Of a stretch of DNA of 64,000 nucleotides, positions 14,273-25,047 are shown in pieces (positions within the stretch are counted from its first letter, which is position 1; each line of letters opens with the position of its first letter). The notes beneath the pieces are model-generated. The model made no database searches. It was not told where the DNA came from and was given only the letters and a program-made list of their open reading frames with translations. Source of the stretch: Wuchereria bancrofti (lineage: Eukaryota > Nematoda > Chromadorea > Rhabditida > Onchocercidae). Both the position numbers and the translations under genes were made by a program. Location of the stretch: NCBI GenBank assembly GCA_005281725.1, contig SSBO01000001.1, positions 2,650,399 to 2,714,398 of the forward strand, read 5' to 3'.

Positions 14273-15772
14273 AATCTTCATATGATTATTTTGTATGAAT
14301 ATATAACAAATTATAACAAATTTTGAGAGGGAAAGAAGAAAAAAGTGAGAAGAGGGAGAGAGAAAAAGAGAGAGAAACAAATATAAATGACTGATTAAAT
14401 TGTACAATTTTTAATTTTAATCTAGGAATAAGCTTGCTAATTCACATTTCTCTCTAAAAAAGTTCTTTTCTCTAAAAATCATTTGTTTCTTTTAATTAGT
14501 TGTCGAATTTCGTTATCGAAAATATACCAAATCTAACAATTCATTATTCTCAATTTCATTTTATTTATGATTACTTTTTTTTAAACGATATCTAAAATCA
14601 TCCCATATTGAAATAGGTTATTGGATAGTTTGAACTCATATTTTTTCGTCTTTTTTTGTTTTAAATTTTAATTGACAAATGTTAACTGTAAATTACATTT
14701 TTGTGTATTTAAATTACATTTTTGTGTATTTATGTATTCTTGCTTTGAATTTTTTTATAATCCAAGGAAATAAAAAGGAAGGTTTTACTTCGTAAGTAGC
14801 GCTTCGATAAGTAAAGAACTATGGCACAAATTAAAATCAATTCAACTATTAACAATCTGCGGAAATTTATGCTTTCATTCAAGATAATAAATGAAATGGA
14901 TGAGAAATATCAATATTTCTGCATTATTACCATTATTATTATTACTTACTATTCATTATTCATTATTTTTGTTATCACTTATTATCATGAGTGGAATATT
15001 CTGAAATAATCCAGTAACTGTCTCTTTTTTTTAAATCTAAATATTTTTGTATAAACACTAAAAGATTGCCAAGCAGAAAAACGGGAATTATATACACGGG
15101 TTAGTTCTTCCTGACATACTTTTCCACATACTTCTTAAGGTTCAAAATTTTAATTTTAAAACTACAAAGTTTTTAAGAAGGAAATTATTCAGTAAACGAT
15201 TAAATAACTTGATAAAGTAAAATTTCTGTGTAAAGCAAAATTTTAGAAACAGCAGACATTATTTCACATTATAAGGGATGGATAATTTTTTGAGGTTTGT
15301 TTTAATATTTAATTAAAGAATAATTTCGTAATCTTCATTGATAATTTTTATTTTGATAGTGAGTGGTTGTTATCATCCCACTTTATTAATTAAGCATTAA
15401 GTAAAATTTAAGTTCTAATTTCGGAATTACAGTGAAAATTATTTTAAAACGAGAGTGACTGAATAAACGATCAAATAATTTGTTAAGGTAAGACTTCAGA
15501 ATAATAATAATAGTGCTAGACAACTATGAATTATTGTCGCAATTGATACTCGTAATTATATTCTCCCTCATTTTACTAAAATTTGAAAAATCTGGCTTAT
15601 TAAAACAAAAATCATTCCGATACTTATGATTTTATTGAATATAATAATTGGTATTTATGAAATAAATTGGACTGAATTGAATCGAATTAAAAACTAAATG
15701 AAGTAGAATTAACTAAATTAAATTAATCCTAATAAAACATGCGCAAGCTAAATTTGATATGATTAAAAAAGA
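14273..15772. other. Intergenic region
   Basis: The 3' end of the membrane-protein gene is followed by a GA-rich tract near 14324-14378. A perfect 21-bp tandem duplication (AAATTACATTTTTGTGTATTT) lies at 14690-14731. The rest is AT-rich with no convincing coding exon. Short open frames such as 14821-15009 have no recognisable content. Confidence 0.6.
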
Positions 15773-17889
15773 ATGACGGAGCAGCTATCAGTATTAGCGG
15801 ATCGAATAATACATCGTTTAATGACCGATCAATTTTTGGATGGTTTTTCTGATCATCAACTGATCACAATTATTGATGCTGTAAGTGTATTTGATAACAT
15901 TAAACAACAAATTGTCATCACAATAAATTTAATTATAAATGTTTTTCCAAAAGAATATGCCAATAATCAGAATTTTTACTTATTTTACTTAAAAAACTAA
16001 AAAAAAAAGTTTTTTTATTTTATAAATGATAAAGTTTAAGTTAAACATGAAATAAAAAATTTTTCATCTTTAGGTTTATAAAATATTGCAACCAATTGGA
16101 TGTTTGATTCAAATTTCTGCACCGGTTATTATTTTCGGTGATATTCATGGACAATTTGGCGACTTAATGCGTTATTTTAAAATTGTTGGTACACCACCGG
16201 AACAAAATTTTCTCTTTTTGGGTGATTATATTGATCGATGTAAAAAGGGACTTGAAGTTTGTTCTTATTTTCTTTACTTCTTTCTTATTGAATTTTTTTT
16301 TCAAAAATTTGTTAAATTTATCAATCTTTGAAGTAAGGAAAAAATAAAAGATTTCAGGTTGTAATGTTGCTATTTTGTTTTAAAGTGAAATATCCAGACA
16401 GAGTAAATCTGTTGCGCGGTAATCATGAATGTACAAAAATGAATCGAACTTATGGATTTTATCAGGAGTGTAAGCGGGTACGAACAACATCGCTTTGGAA
16501 AATATTCCAGAAAGCATTCAATGAATTACCACTATGTGCAAATGTTTGTGTAACATATTTTATAGTTATTTCGAACTTTAATCCTAATTATAGGTTTACA
16601 CATTGGGAATACTAATATTCGTATACTTTATTTCACTTTCCTAAAACTCTTAATTCTAAAGTTATTAGTAAGCTCTTCGTTAGCAAAGCGAATAAGAAAG
16701 AATTTTGGAAATTAATCTCAGTAAGTTATCGCGAATTCGTAAAATAATGGCACAAAGTCTCCTCGAATAATGGTTTAGCATTATCTCATGAAATGATAAT
16801 TTAGGTCAACAATCGATTAATTTGTATGCATGGCGGTATAAGTCCTTTAATACACGGATGGCATTCATTGAAGAATTTGAAGGTATATTGTTTCATCTTT
16901 CCTTCTTCTTCTTCTTGTTAAATTAATAAATATAATTTTGAAATTTGAAAAGAAAAACTATAGAAGCCAAGAAATCAAGCAGATTGTGATTCCGGCTTAG
17001 CACTTGATTTGATGTGGTCTGATCCGGATAATGACCCATGCGCTAAAGGTTTTACGCCCAATAAAATTCGTAATGCTTCATGGATGTTTGGACAAGATAT
17101 GATCAAAGAATGCATAGCGGTATATCTTCTTTATTTTTTGTCTAAATTTTGGAATACATTTCAAAAAAATAAATAAATGGATAAACAAATGCTACATTTT
17201 TTCCTTTTGATATTAATATATGATTTTATTTGTAATAAAACATTAAACAAGCAAATTCTTAATATTAATTAAACAAAAGAATTTTTTTTACTTAACACAG
17301 TATTCAATGTAATAACAAAAAATAAATAAATTATTGTTGCTACTATAAATATAATTATTAATTATTAATAAGATTAGATAATTATGATTGTTATTGCATA
17401 AGGCGCTAGATGTTGATATGATTGTACGAGCGCATGAAGTAGTAAAAAATGGTCATCATATCGATTGTGATGGTAAAATTTGTACCGTTTTTTCCGCACC
17501 AAATTATTGTGGTACCGATGGTAATTGTGGATCAATTATGCGTGTTACCGATGACCTGAAAATTTCATTTGTAACATTGAAACCAAAATTTGATTTACAA
17601 AAATTAAGTGCTGAACAACTTGCTGAACTTGAAAAACAAAGTCGATCAAGTGCTGCTAAAAGTCCTAATCCAGGTATTGAAATGTCTTTCTCAGAATCGA
17701 AAGTTCCTTTTTCGTTTTTTTTTCTCACAATTTTTTTTTATTTTTTTTTCTTTTACTTTGTTTAAATTGCCATTTTTTGGGGCAAAAGAAAAAAAAAAGA
17801 AATAAAAAGTGAAGGCGTGTGTTTCCTTTACAGGGACAAATTTGCTTCCAACGGAAATAATTACATCAATTAATAAGGAAAAACAGTAG
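15773..17889 (+). CDS. PP1-like serine/threonine protein phosphatase, divergent
   Basis: Metallophosphatase of the PPP family, closest by eye to the PP1 catalytic subunit; it hydrolyses phospho-Ser/Thr. Seven exons: 15773-15880, 16074-16256, 16358-16543, 16805-16882, 16964-17119, 17403-17673 and 17834-17889. They sum to 1038 nt, 345 residues (PP1 is about 330). Metal and phosphate ligands are present: GDIHG (58-62), GDYID (86-90), RGNHE (117-121), HGG (168-170), RAH (246-248) and SAPNYCG (268-274). Compared with PP1, the usual GDxxDRG motif ends in Cys92, RAHQV is RAHEV, and the C-terminus has a polar, Lys/Glu/Ser-rich extension. Nematodes have many lineage-specific PP1-like genes, often sperm-enriched, and this may be one. 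The acceptor of exon 6 (CATAAG) is weak, so its boundary is the least certain. Confidence 0.9.
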
Positions 17890-19025
17890 TAATCAGCAGA
17901 AAATTGATAACTTCATTTGTTAAAAGTGATGACCAGTTGGAAAGAAATAAATGGTGAAAATTAATCGATCAAATCTTTTCGTAACACATTCTATACTTCT
18001 TCAGTATTTATAGTATAATCAACTCTCATTTCACAAGTTATGAAATTTGAATTTTTAAATTATACGAAAAAGAAGAAAGAAGGGAAAAATGTATAATGAT
18101 TTTATGAGAAGTGTTGCAACAAAAATCGAAAAATGGAACCAAGAAATGGGATAACTGAAATAGGATTGTATTTGTGAATGAATGTAGAGAAAATATTGTA
18201 CTTAAATTGAGATAAATGATAAAAAAAGATGGAAAGAGATAGTATTACTGATTGAAATTTTAACATTAATCGGGAGCACAACGTGGATATAAGTTTTCAC
18301 ATCGTTCTTCCGGTCAAAGTTTTACAATGTGTTGGGACATTTATTGCTTCGTGGTTACTGTATGTTCCGACTATCTATTCGCCTTGTGCTGTGCTATCTT
18401 TCAGTTCCCATTAATCTCTACCGTCTTCTTTCGTGTATCTTTTTTATGCAAAGTATCTTTATCTTCTCTCTAACACATTCACTATTCCACCTATTTCAGA
18501 TGTCTTTCCCTTTCTGTTAATGGTTGTCAACATTGGAAGGCGTTGTTCTATGTGAATTCTCTCAATCTTCAGTGTGCATTGTATCTCTCAAGGTATTTTT
18601 TCTTTCTAGCATTAAGTGGAAACAATGAATTGACAGATGGTTGTGAAAGTCCATGCAAATAATTCCGAAAACGCAAATATCATTTGATAGCACTGGTAGT
18701 TGTTATAGTAAGCTATGTATCATTTGTTATCACTGATAATAATTACGGAAGGTTACCTATCATTATTATTTATTGTCATGAAAAAATAGTTACCAAAAAT
18801 CAAGCGTCATTTGTTATTGCATATATTCCATTCTCTATGTTCATCTGTTAAACCGTTTCTTAAACGGTTGATTTCCTTTCTTTCAGTTAATTTGGATATT
18901 GATAACAACGTTACTTAGAGATGCTATGTTCTTAACAATTTGATGATATGCTTTCCAATTATATCTATTTCAGATTTCTAGTCGATGACTGCATTGTTGA
19001 ATTGATAATTGCTATATAGCGCCAA
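17890..19025. other. Intergenic region upstream of TM2D1
   Basis: No coding exon recognised. The segment 18270-18600 is less AT-rich than its surroundings and rich in T and C, which fits an upstream or promoter region. TATTTCAG with AG at 18972-18973 lies 53 nt before the TM2D1 start and could accept a spliced leader or a 5' leader exon. Confidence 0.5.
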
Positions 19026-20690
19026 ATGTTTGCCAATGATTTTATTGCCGTAATTTTATCACTGTTTCCATTGTTAACATGCGGTACAACTAAAATGACT
19101 TTGAAGTCCTGTTCCGAATTGCTCATGGGACAGTAAGTTTGCAATTTCTATTTCAATAAACGATGTTAAATTCCAAAATTTGAGCAGAACCTTTCACCTT
19201 TCTGATATTCTTTGTCTTTTCCCAGTCATTTTTTTACTGATAATGGAGAAAAATATAGTTCCAGGTATGTATACATGTTAATTAGTATTCATATATCTCT
19301 TTATTTACTCACTTGCATTTTAATCCTAATTGCTTAGTTATATCATGATATTTTAGTCTAAACTATCTCAAATGCAGGTATTGGTGTGAAGAGCCTGTAA
19401 TCTCACCGATCACGCAGCTTCCTGAAACCTGTGAGAAGGATAACTCTGTTACAGGTGATGCAACTTTTAAATATCTACTTAATGGCGTGACATTATTCAT
19501 GTAAAATTATTCAGAAGTTATCACATGAATATGAGCATTTGCATACATACAACGTATTATATATTATTTGTGGGGCTAATTTTGCAAACCGAGCAGGTGA
19601 TGCACCTAATTTACATCAGACTTGTGGAATTTTCCAATGTAGTAGAAAGGAGTCTTAAATTATGGGTTCTGGAATTCATCATACTGTTTTTCAACAAGTT
19701 TTAATGTTGCAGCAGTTGATTTCGAAATCACATATCGTTGATTTTTCAGTTGTTTGTGAAGTGGCAAATGAAATTAATTGTATAGGATTGGATAACGGCA
19801 CGAGGAAGTATGTTTTTCAGATCTTTTTTCATAGATTTTTAAGGTACATTCAAATTGATCTTCATGATGTGTTATAAGATTCTACAAAATAATATACTTG
19901 CTTCTTTAGCTTCTTATATTTTAGGTTCCGAAAACGTATACCAAATAGCTGTGCCTATTCAGCTGGTGTTGATTATAGCATAGCACTGTTGTTATCAGTA
20001 TTTCTCGGTTGGTTAGGTATTGATCGAATTTATCTTGGATATTATGCTATAGGTTTGGAATTTTGTTCTTGAATTTCTGAGGATATGAGGTACCAGTAAA
20101 AGCGGATATGAAGTAAAAAAGGAACTCTGTGATTCAGTGTAATAGTAGTAACTTTATTTGGCTAGGTCGCTGTGAATATAAAAGAATGCCGCAGAAGATC
20201 CTATGATTTGTTGCCAAGAAAGAGTTTTAGTTATTTAAATCATAAGAAAACGCGTATTTGTGAAGTTTTGTTTTTCGAAAAAAATTTTTTTACTGAAGAA
20301 AGAGCAAAATAAAGAAAGAAAGGTGGGAATTAATTTTTCCGCTAGCCAAATAACAAATTTACAACTAGTAAGTTATTCTTGACCCTTCAATCTTAAATTA
20401 AATTTCATGTAAACTGTTATAGATATGGTGATGTATGTTTACGTCATATATGTGTGTCGAGATTGTTTACATGTTGAATTTTGTTTCTTTCAGGATTTCT
20501 CAAGATGTTTTCATTTGGTTGCTTCACACTATTATATCTTGTGGATATCGTATTAATTGCGTTGCAGTTGCTGGGGCCAGCTGATGGTTCCGCTTACCGG
20601 ATGAATTTCTATGGGCCAAAGGCGATACCAGTACGATTCTCGAACGATACTTATGTTTCGCTCTATACTTGTTTCGATTGTTCACTGTAG
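19026..20690 (+). CDS. TM2D1: TM2 domain-containing protein, TM2D1 type
   Basis: Small membrane protein with a signal peptide (about residues 1-20), a cysteine-rich extracellular part, and a C-terminal TM2 domain of two helices. TM2D proteins have been linked to Notch signalling and, for TM2D1, to binding amyloid-beta. Six exons: 19026-19132, 19226-19264, 19378-19454, 19750-19807, 19925-20052 and 20494-20690. They sum to 606 nt, 201 residues. The helices are about 111-126 and 139-162, joined by the DRF-like motif Asp127-Arg128-Ile129 followed by YLG. After helix 2 comes GPADGSAY, close to the GPSDGSSY I remember in human TM2D1, which separates it from TM2D2 and TM2D3. The extracellular part has paired cysteines (for example YWCEEP and CEVANEINC). 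Its stop is 448 bp before TIM10 on the same strand. Confidence 0.88.
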
Positions 20691-21102
20691 TTTCTTCCTC
20701 TCTATTCTTCTGAAACTTCGACTTCCACAGTAAATTTTTGTTTCAAATTCGAGATTTTGCCATTTTCACTTGTATGTGGTGCCTAGTTTCTCATTCTGTA
20801 ATGCATTTTACTTATTATTTGCTGTTGTACGGGTACTTTGTTCGAATGTTCTACAATTCTTTATTCTACAATTGTTAATATCTTGTGTACGGTTTGATTC
20901 AGAAAAGATATATAATTCAAGAGTAATTAGATCAAAATGAGAATTTGGATTTAATTTCAAATATCACTATATTCTTTTGTGGATTTCAATTTGTACTTCA
21001 TCCTTGAAGTTTTATAGCGCAGAAAACTTCGAAGTACGGAGTTTTTAAGAAAATTTTTTCGATTTCAATGAGTTTCCGGAATATCATTCTCATTCGTTTT
21101 TC

Positions 21103-21104
21103 AG
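21103..21104 (+). promoter_or_regulatory. Candidate trans-splice acceptor of TIM10
   Basis: GTTTTTCAG ends at this AG, 34 nt before the TIM10 ATG, with no upstream open exon visible. In nematodes such a site at the 5' end of a downstream gene commonly receives a spliced leader. Confidence 0.5.
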
Positions 21105-21138
21105 TATTAGAATTATTTCGTTCTGAGACTTGAGAAAA

Positions 21139-21700
21139 ATGTCGCAAACACAACTTCAAATGGTAGCTGATTTGGAGATGGAAATGATGTCTGATATGTA
21201 TCGGCGGATGACGACAGCATGTCAGCAGAAGTGTATCTCAACTCGTTACAGGTAAGGCATACTCTCCATTTATATGCTAGGGGCGGTCTTACTTTTCACA
21301 TTTAGAAGCTCTACGTAAAATTATTCAACAGTTCCAACAATTCGTGACTGCTGCTCATTTTTCCACCTTCGCATAGCTTTTTTAAAAGTCTCATTAGCGA
21401 TTTATGAAGCTTGAAGACAGAATTTTTATAGCGTTTAGTGGGATGACAATTTTGATATGATGAGATGTATAATAATTAGCAGTGAATGAGAATTGTTAAT
21501 TTCAAGTGGTCATATTTTGATTTGTTGCTAATTTTAGAGAGGGAGAATTAACAAAAGGTGAAGCAGTTTGCTTGGATCGTTGTGTTGCTAAATATTTGGA
21601 TGTGCATGAAAAACTTGGGAAGCGGTTGACATCAATATCACAGCAAGATGAGAAACAATTGCAACAAATGCAACAACAGTTGCAACAACAAGTGAAATGA
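21139..21700 (+). CDS. tin-10: Mitochondrial import inner membrane translocase subunit TIM10
   Basis: Small TIM chaperone of the mitochondrial intermembrane space, which with TIM9 escorts hydrophobic carrier proteins from the outer membrane to the inner-membrane translocase. Two exons, 21139-21251 and 21538-21700, give 91 residues, the usual size. The twin CX3C motif is intact: Cys28/Cys32 (CQQKC) and Cys49/Cys53 (CLDRC), 16 residues apart. The C-terminus is a glutamine-rich helix. The start is the first ATG after a TTTTTCAG acceptor. From memory, C. elegans tin-10 also sits beside a TM2-domain gene, which would make the pair conserved; I could not check this. Confidence 0.92.
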
Positions 21701-24700
21701 TAATTGATTTATCTCACAGTTATTTACAAATTGCTCACGTATAAAATTTTCATTTTTTAACTTTTTGTTGCTAGCACAAACAATTTACAAAAGCGTCTGG
21801 ACAACTTTTGTCTTATAATATGTTAGAACCACACAGCAATGCGAAGTTGCACAAGTTTTACTACTTGACATTTTTGTCTGAATACCTCATCCCAATACAT
21901 TCTAAATATAAGGAAAAAAAATTAGAGGTTTACTAGCTGGCAGATTGCATCCTTACTCATCAAACTGTAATCGATTTGTCTCCACACAAGAAAGTGAGTT
22001 AATCACAAATTCCATTTTGGTAGTACGCAAGCTCCATTCACATATGCTTGGAGGTGGGCTTGCTGTAATTAAGATTAAATATGAGTTTACTATAGCAACA
22101 AAATGGAAGCGGACATTGACTATAAACCTTCGTATAGCAGTAAGAAAGTAATTGAGATGGGTCATTATGGAATTCTATTTTAAACGATAAATGGTAGGAA
22201 GTTGTTTTTATTCTTATTCTATTAAATGTGTGTTTTTGAAGCGAAATGAAAGACTATTTTGCTAACTTGATATTTACAATATGAACAAAGTGAAGTCAAA
22301 AATGGACGCATAATAAATTTGTCAAAAGTTTCTGTCTTTTTTTTTCCGTTTCTTGTTTTCGTTTTTCTTACTTAGTTTGACTTATTTTTATTTGTAAACA
22401 TTCGATTTTTAATATATAGAAGTCGGAAGTGTAGATGTAGATTGTCAAAAATTTGTTGACTTTCATTTCACTTAATAGCTATTTCAAAAAGCAAATTGGA
22501 AAATCAGGTTTTCAAATTTTCACACCATAAATAAGAATTTGTTTACCAGAAAAGAAATACAACACGATATTGCTTAACATCATTCATCCACTGTCTTAGC
22601 AGAATTTAACACCAACTCATTTCTACTTTGATCTTTTTTTCTTTTTCAAATATATTTCTCTTATAGAAGAGGAATTCTCTAAGAAAAGTACAACAAAAAA
22701 GGACGAAGATAGAAATTGGGTAATGTTACTAGAGATAAATATTAACTTTGAATAGAAAAAAAAAATGTCGAAAGTGAAAGGAAAGTATCATCTGAAGGAA
22801 AAAATTATGATTAAAATTTTAAAAATGAGTGAAGATAAGAGTAATCATCCTCCAGTTTGTAAGTTCTGAATTATAGAAAAGAGAAAGTTATCGATTTAGC
22901 TAGAAAAAAAAGAACATATACAAGTTTTTTCCTATATACTACAATATATTATTAAACTTATGGATTACAATTAATATTTTACTTCATCAATCATTTGAAA
23001 CTTGAAACTTTCCGTAAATTAAATTAAGTAAATAAAACTTATGTGAATTGAAATTTGGACCAAACAATGTCACAAAAAAAGTGGGTAGAAATTTTTGAAA
23101 AGAAAGGTTTAAATATAAATGATAAAAAGGTAAAAGGTTGAAACAGAAAGATATAGCAAAATGATACAATTATTGTATTAAATAATACAAATATTTGGAA
23201 ATAAATTTTTCTGCTAGAAATTAAACAAATTTTGGAAACTTGATTTTCTATATTTGAATATATTTGACAAATTTTGATAAAAACGTAGGTACTCATATTG
23301 TTAATAGTTTTAATTTAAAATGAAAATTTAATATTAAATGTTAATGTTAAATTAACGAGCAATGATAGCAATTGATACAATAAATAACACATAAATATGC
23401 ATAATAAAAAGGAAACGAAGTGTGATGATTATATAAGAATTAAAATGTAAAAGATTGAAATATAAATAGTGAAATTATAAAAGCTTGAAACATAAAAATG
23501 TGAAAGGTTTAAATGTAAAAGATGGAAAGGTGAAAGGTCAGAACAAAAATACATAGCAAAATAATGCAATTATTATTGTTATTATAATATATATGTAAAA
23601 CATTTTATCATTCATAAAATTATTAAAATAGTTTTATGTTTGACCATTTCAACTTTTTTTCCTTTTTTCTACTACATTAAAAGTAAAACATTACAACAAA
23701 AAAAAAAAGAAACATAGATTAGTTAAGTTGTGCTATTTAACTATATTAAGATTTTGTCGCTTTTTCTCATTTCTTATACTTAATATTTCAATAATAAATA
23801 AATATATATGTAGAAATGATTGTGAAAAAAAAGGAAAGAAATGGAATTTCGTAATAAAGATGGGTTGGTACTTCATCTATTGCACTGATTTTATTTCAAT
23901 TATAAAAATTTAATGTGATACAATTGATAATTACTTATCTTCCTTCGTTTTACCCTTCTTTCATCCATTCTCCTTTTTTTCTTTTTTTTTTGCTTTTAAG
24001 TTTAACTAAGTATTTGAGTAGAAAATCTGATTTAAAAGAAAAAATCAATTTGTCGTTATTGAAACTAAGTGGTAACATCATCATTTTGCATAGAATTATC
24101 CGCTAATCTTATTAGAAACATTGATTTATGTAACATACAAAAAAAAGTGTGCCCACGTGTTACGTGATTTTTAGAAACGTATAAAATCGCTTGCATTATG
24201 ATATGCAGTGATTAATGTAATAAATGCAAATAAAATGTATTTGCGTGTAATATGATTTTTAGGGATATTTTTTGTAGCGTACAAAGTTATTAAGTAGTAC
24301 CTAACGGTTAAGTATGATCTAATGAATAATTTTTTTTTTTTCTTCCTTCTTTGTATTACGTTTCACGTTGTGTAATAGCGTTAATAGCATTAATTTGTAT
24401 TACATATTTAAACATATAAGAGAGAAATCGTATGATATAATATTAACTGATAGGTGGAGCAATGAATAGTATTATTGAAATTGTTTCAAAATATAAAGGT
24501 AAAGTGCTAAAAGATTTTGCAGTCAATTAATAGATATTGCACTAAGTGAGTTAAATCAAATTAATGCGGTGAATATTTTTTAAATAGCGAACTAATTTCA
24601 TCCATTTAAATTAGACACTGATATAAGCGAGTCATAATACTTTCACAAAAGTTGCTATATTTGATTTCGAATTTTGTTATTTGATAATTTGCTTGTTTCT

Positions 24701-24888
24701 ATTAACGACATATTATGTTTAAGAAGCAAATAAGTTTTTATTAATTTTTTTGCTTTCTTCTTCATCGTTTTTTCTGTTAAAAAAAATTTTATTTTTAAAA
24801 CCAGTAGATATATTGCAAAATCGTCTTTTTTCTTTTCAAAATTAAAATATCTTAAATATAATTTGTTAATTTTTTCAGATATTACAAA
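21701..24888. other. Gene-free AT-rich region
   Basis: Contains the TIM10 3' flank. The segment 21930-22165 is less AT-rich and has overlapping frames on both strands, but no splice context or recognisable protein. From 22,600 on it is very AT-rich, with runs of A-rich near-repeats around 23460-23540 (variants of 'gtgaaaggt/taaaagatt'). Nothing else seen. Confidence 0.55.
24877..24878 (+). promoter_or_regulatory. Candidate splice or trans-splice acceptor of the small peptide gene
   Basis: AATTTTTTCAG ends here, 10 nt before the ATG of the 52-residue secreted peptide. This is the strongest polypyrimidine-AG signal in the neighbourhood and supports the start and the gene. Confidence 0.5.
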
Positions 24889-25047
24889 ATGAATCAACAA
24901 ATTATTCATATTTTAATGCTCTTATTGCTAATCATAGTAACAGTTATTTCGGCGCGACCACAATTTTTACCATCTGCTAATTATGATTGCATTGCTTCGC
25001 CAAGTTTAAATGGGTATTCAACTTGGTGTGGTTATAATTGGAAATGA
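24889..25047 (+). CDS. Small secreted peptide, 52 residues, unknown function
   Basis: Single-exon open frame of 52 codons. The first 22 residues form a near-ideal signal peptide: a short polar start (MNQQ), a core of Ile, Leu and Val, then VISA before a predicted cut at Ala22/Arg23. The remaining 30 residues are hydrophilic and aromatic, with Pro24 and Pro28, three Tyr, two Trp and exactly two cysteines (Cys34 and Cys47) that could form one loop. The end reads WCGYNWK. No dibasic processing site is present. A TTTTTTCAG acceptor lies 10 nt upstream and an AATAAA at about 25254 could be the poly(A) signal. No family recognised; a neuropeptide-like or excreted/secreted product is possible. It could also be one exon of a longer gene, but the frame ends in TGA. 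Confidence 0.6.
   Translation: MNQQIIHILMLLLLIIVTVISARPQFLPSANYDCIASPSLNGYSTWCGYNWK

Noticed and set aside
21945..22165. Overlapping 68- and 70-codon frames on opposite strands
   Set aside because: No splice context, signal, motif or known protein; better seen as TIM10 downstream DNA.
24655..24909. 84-codon minus-strand frame overlapping the small peptide gene
   Set aside because: Lys/Leu/Ile-rich shadow of AT-rich DNA; the plus-strand frame has a signal peptide and an acceptor and is preferred.
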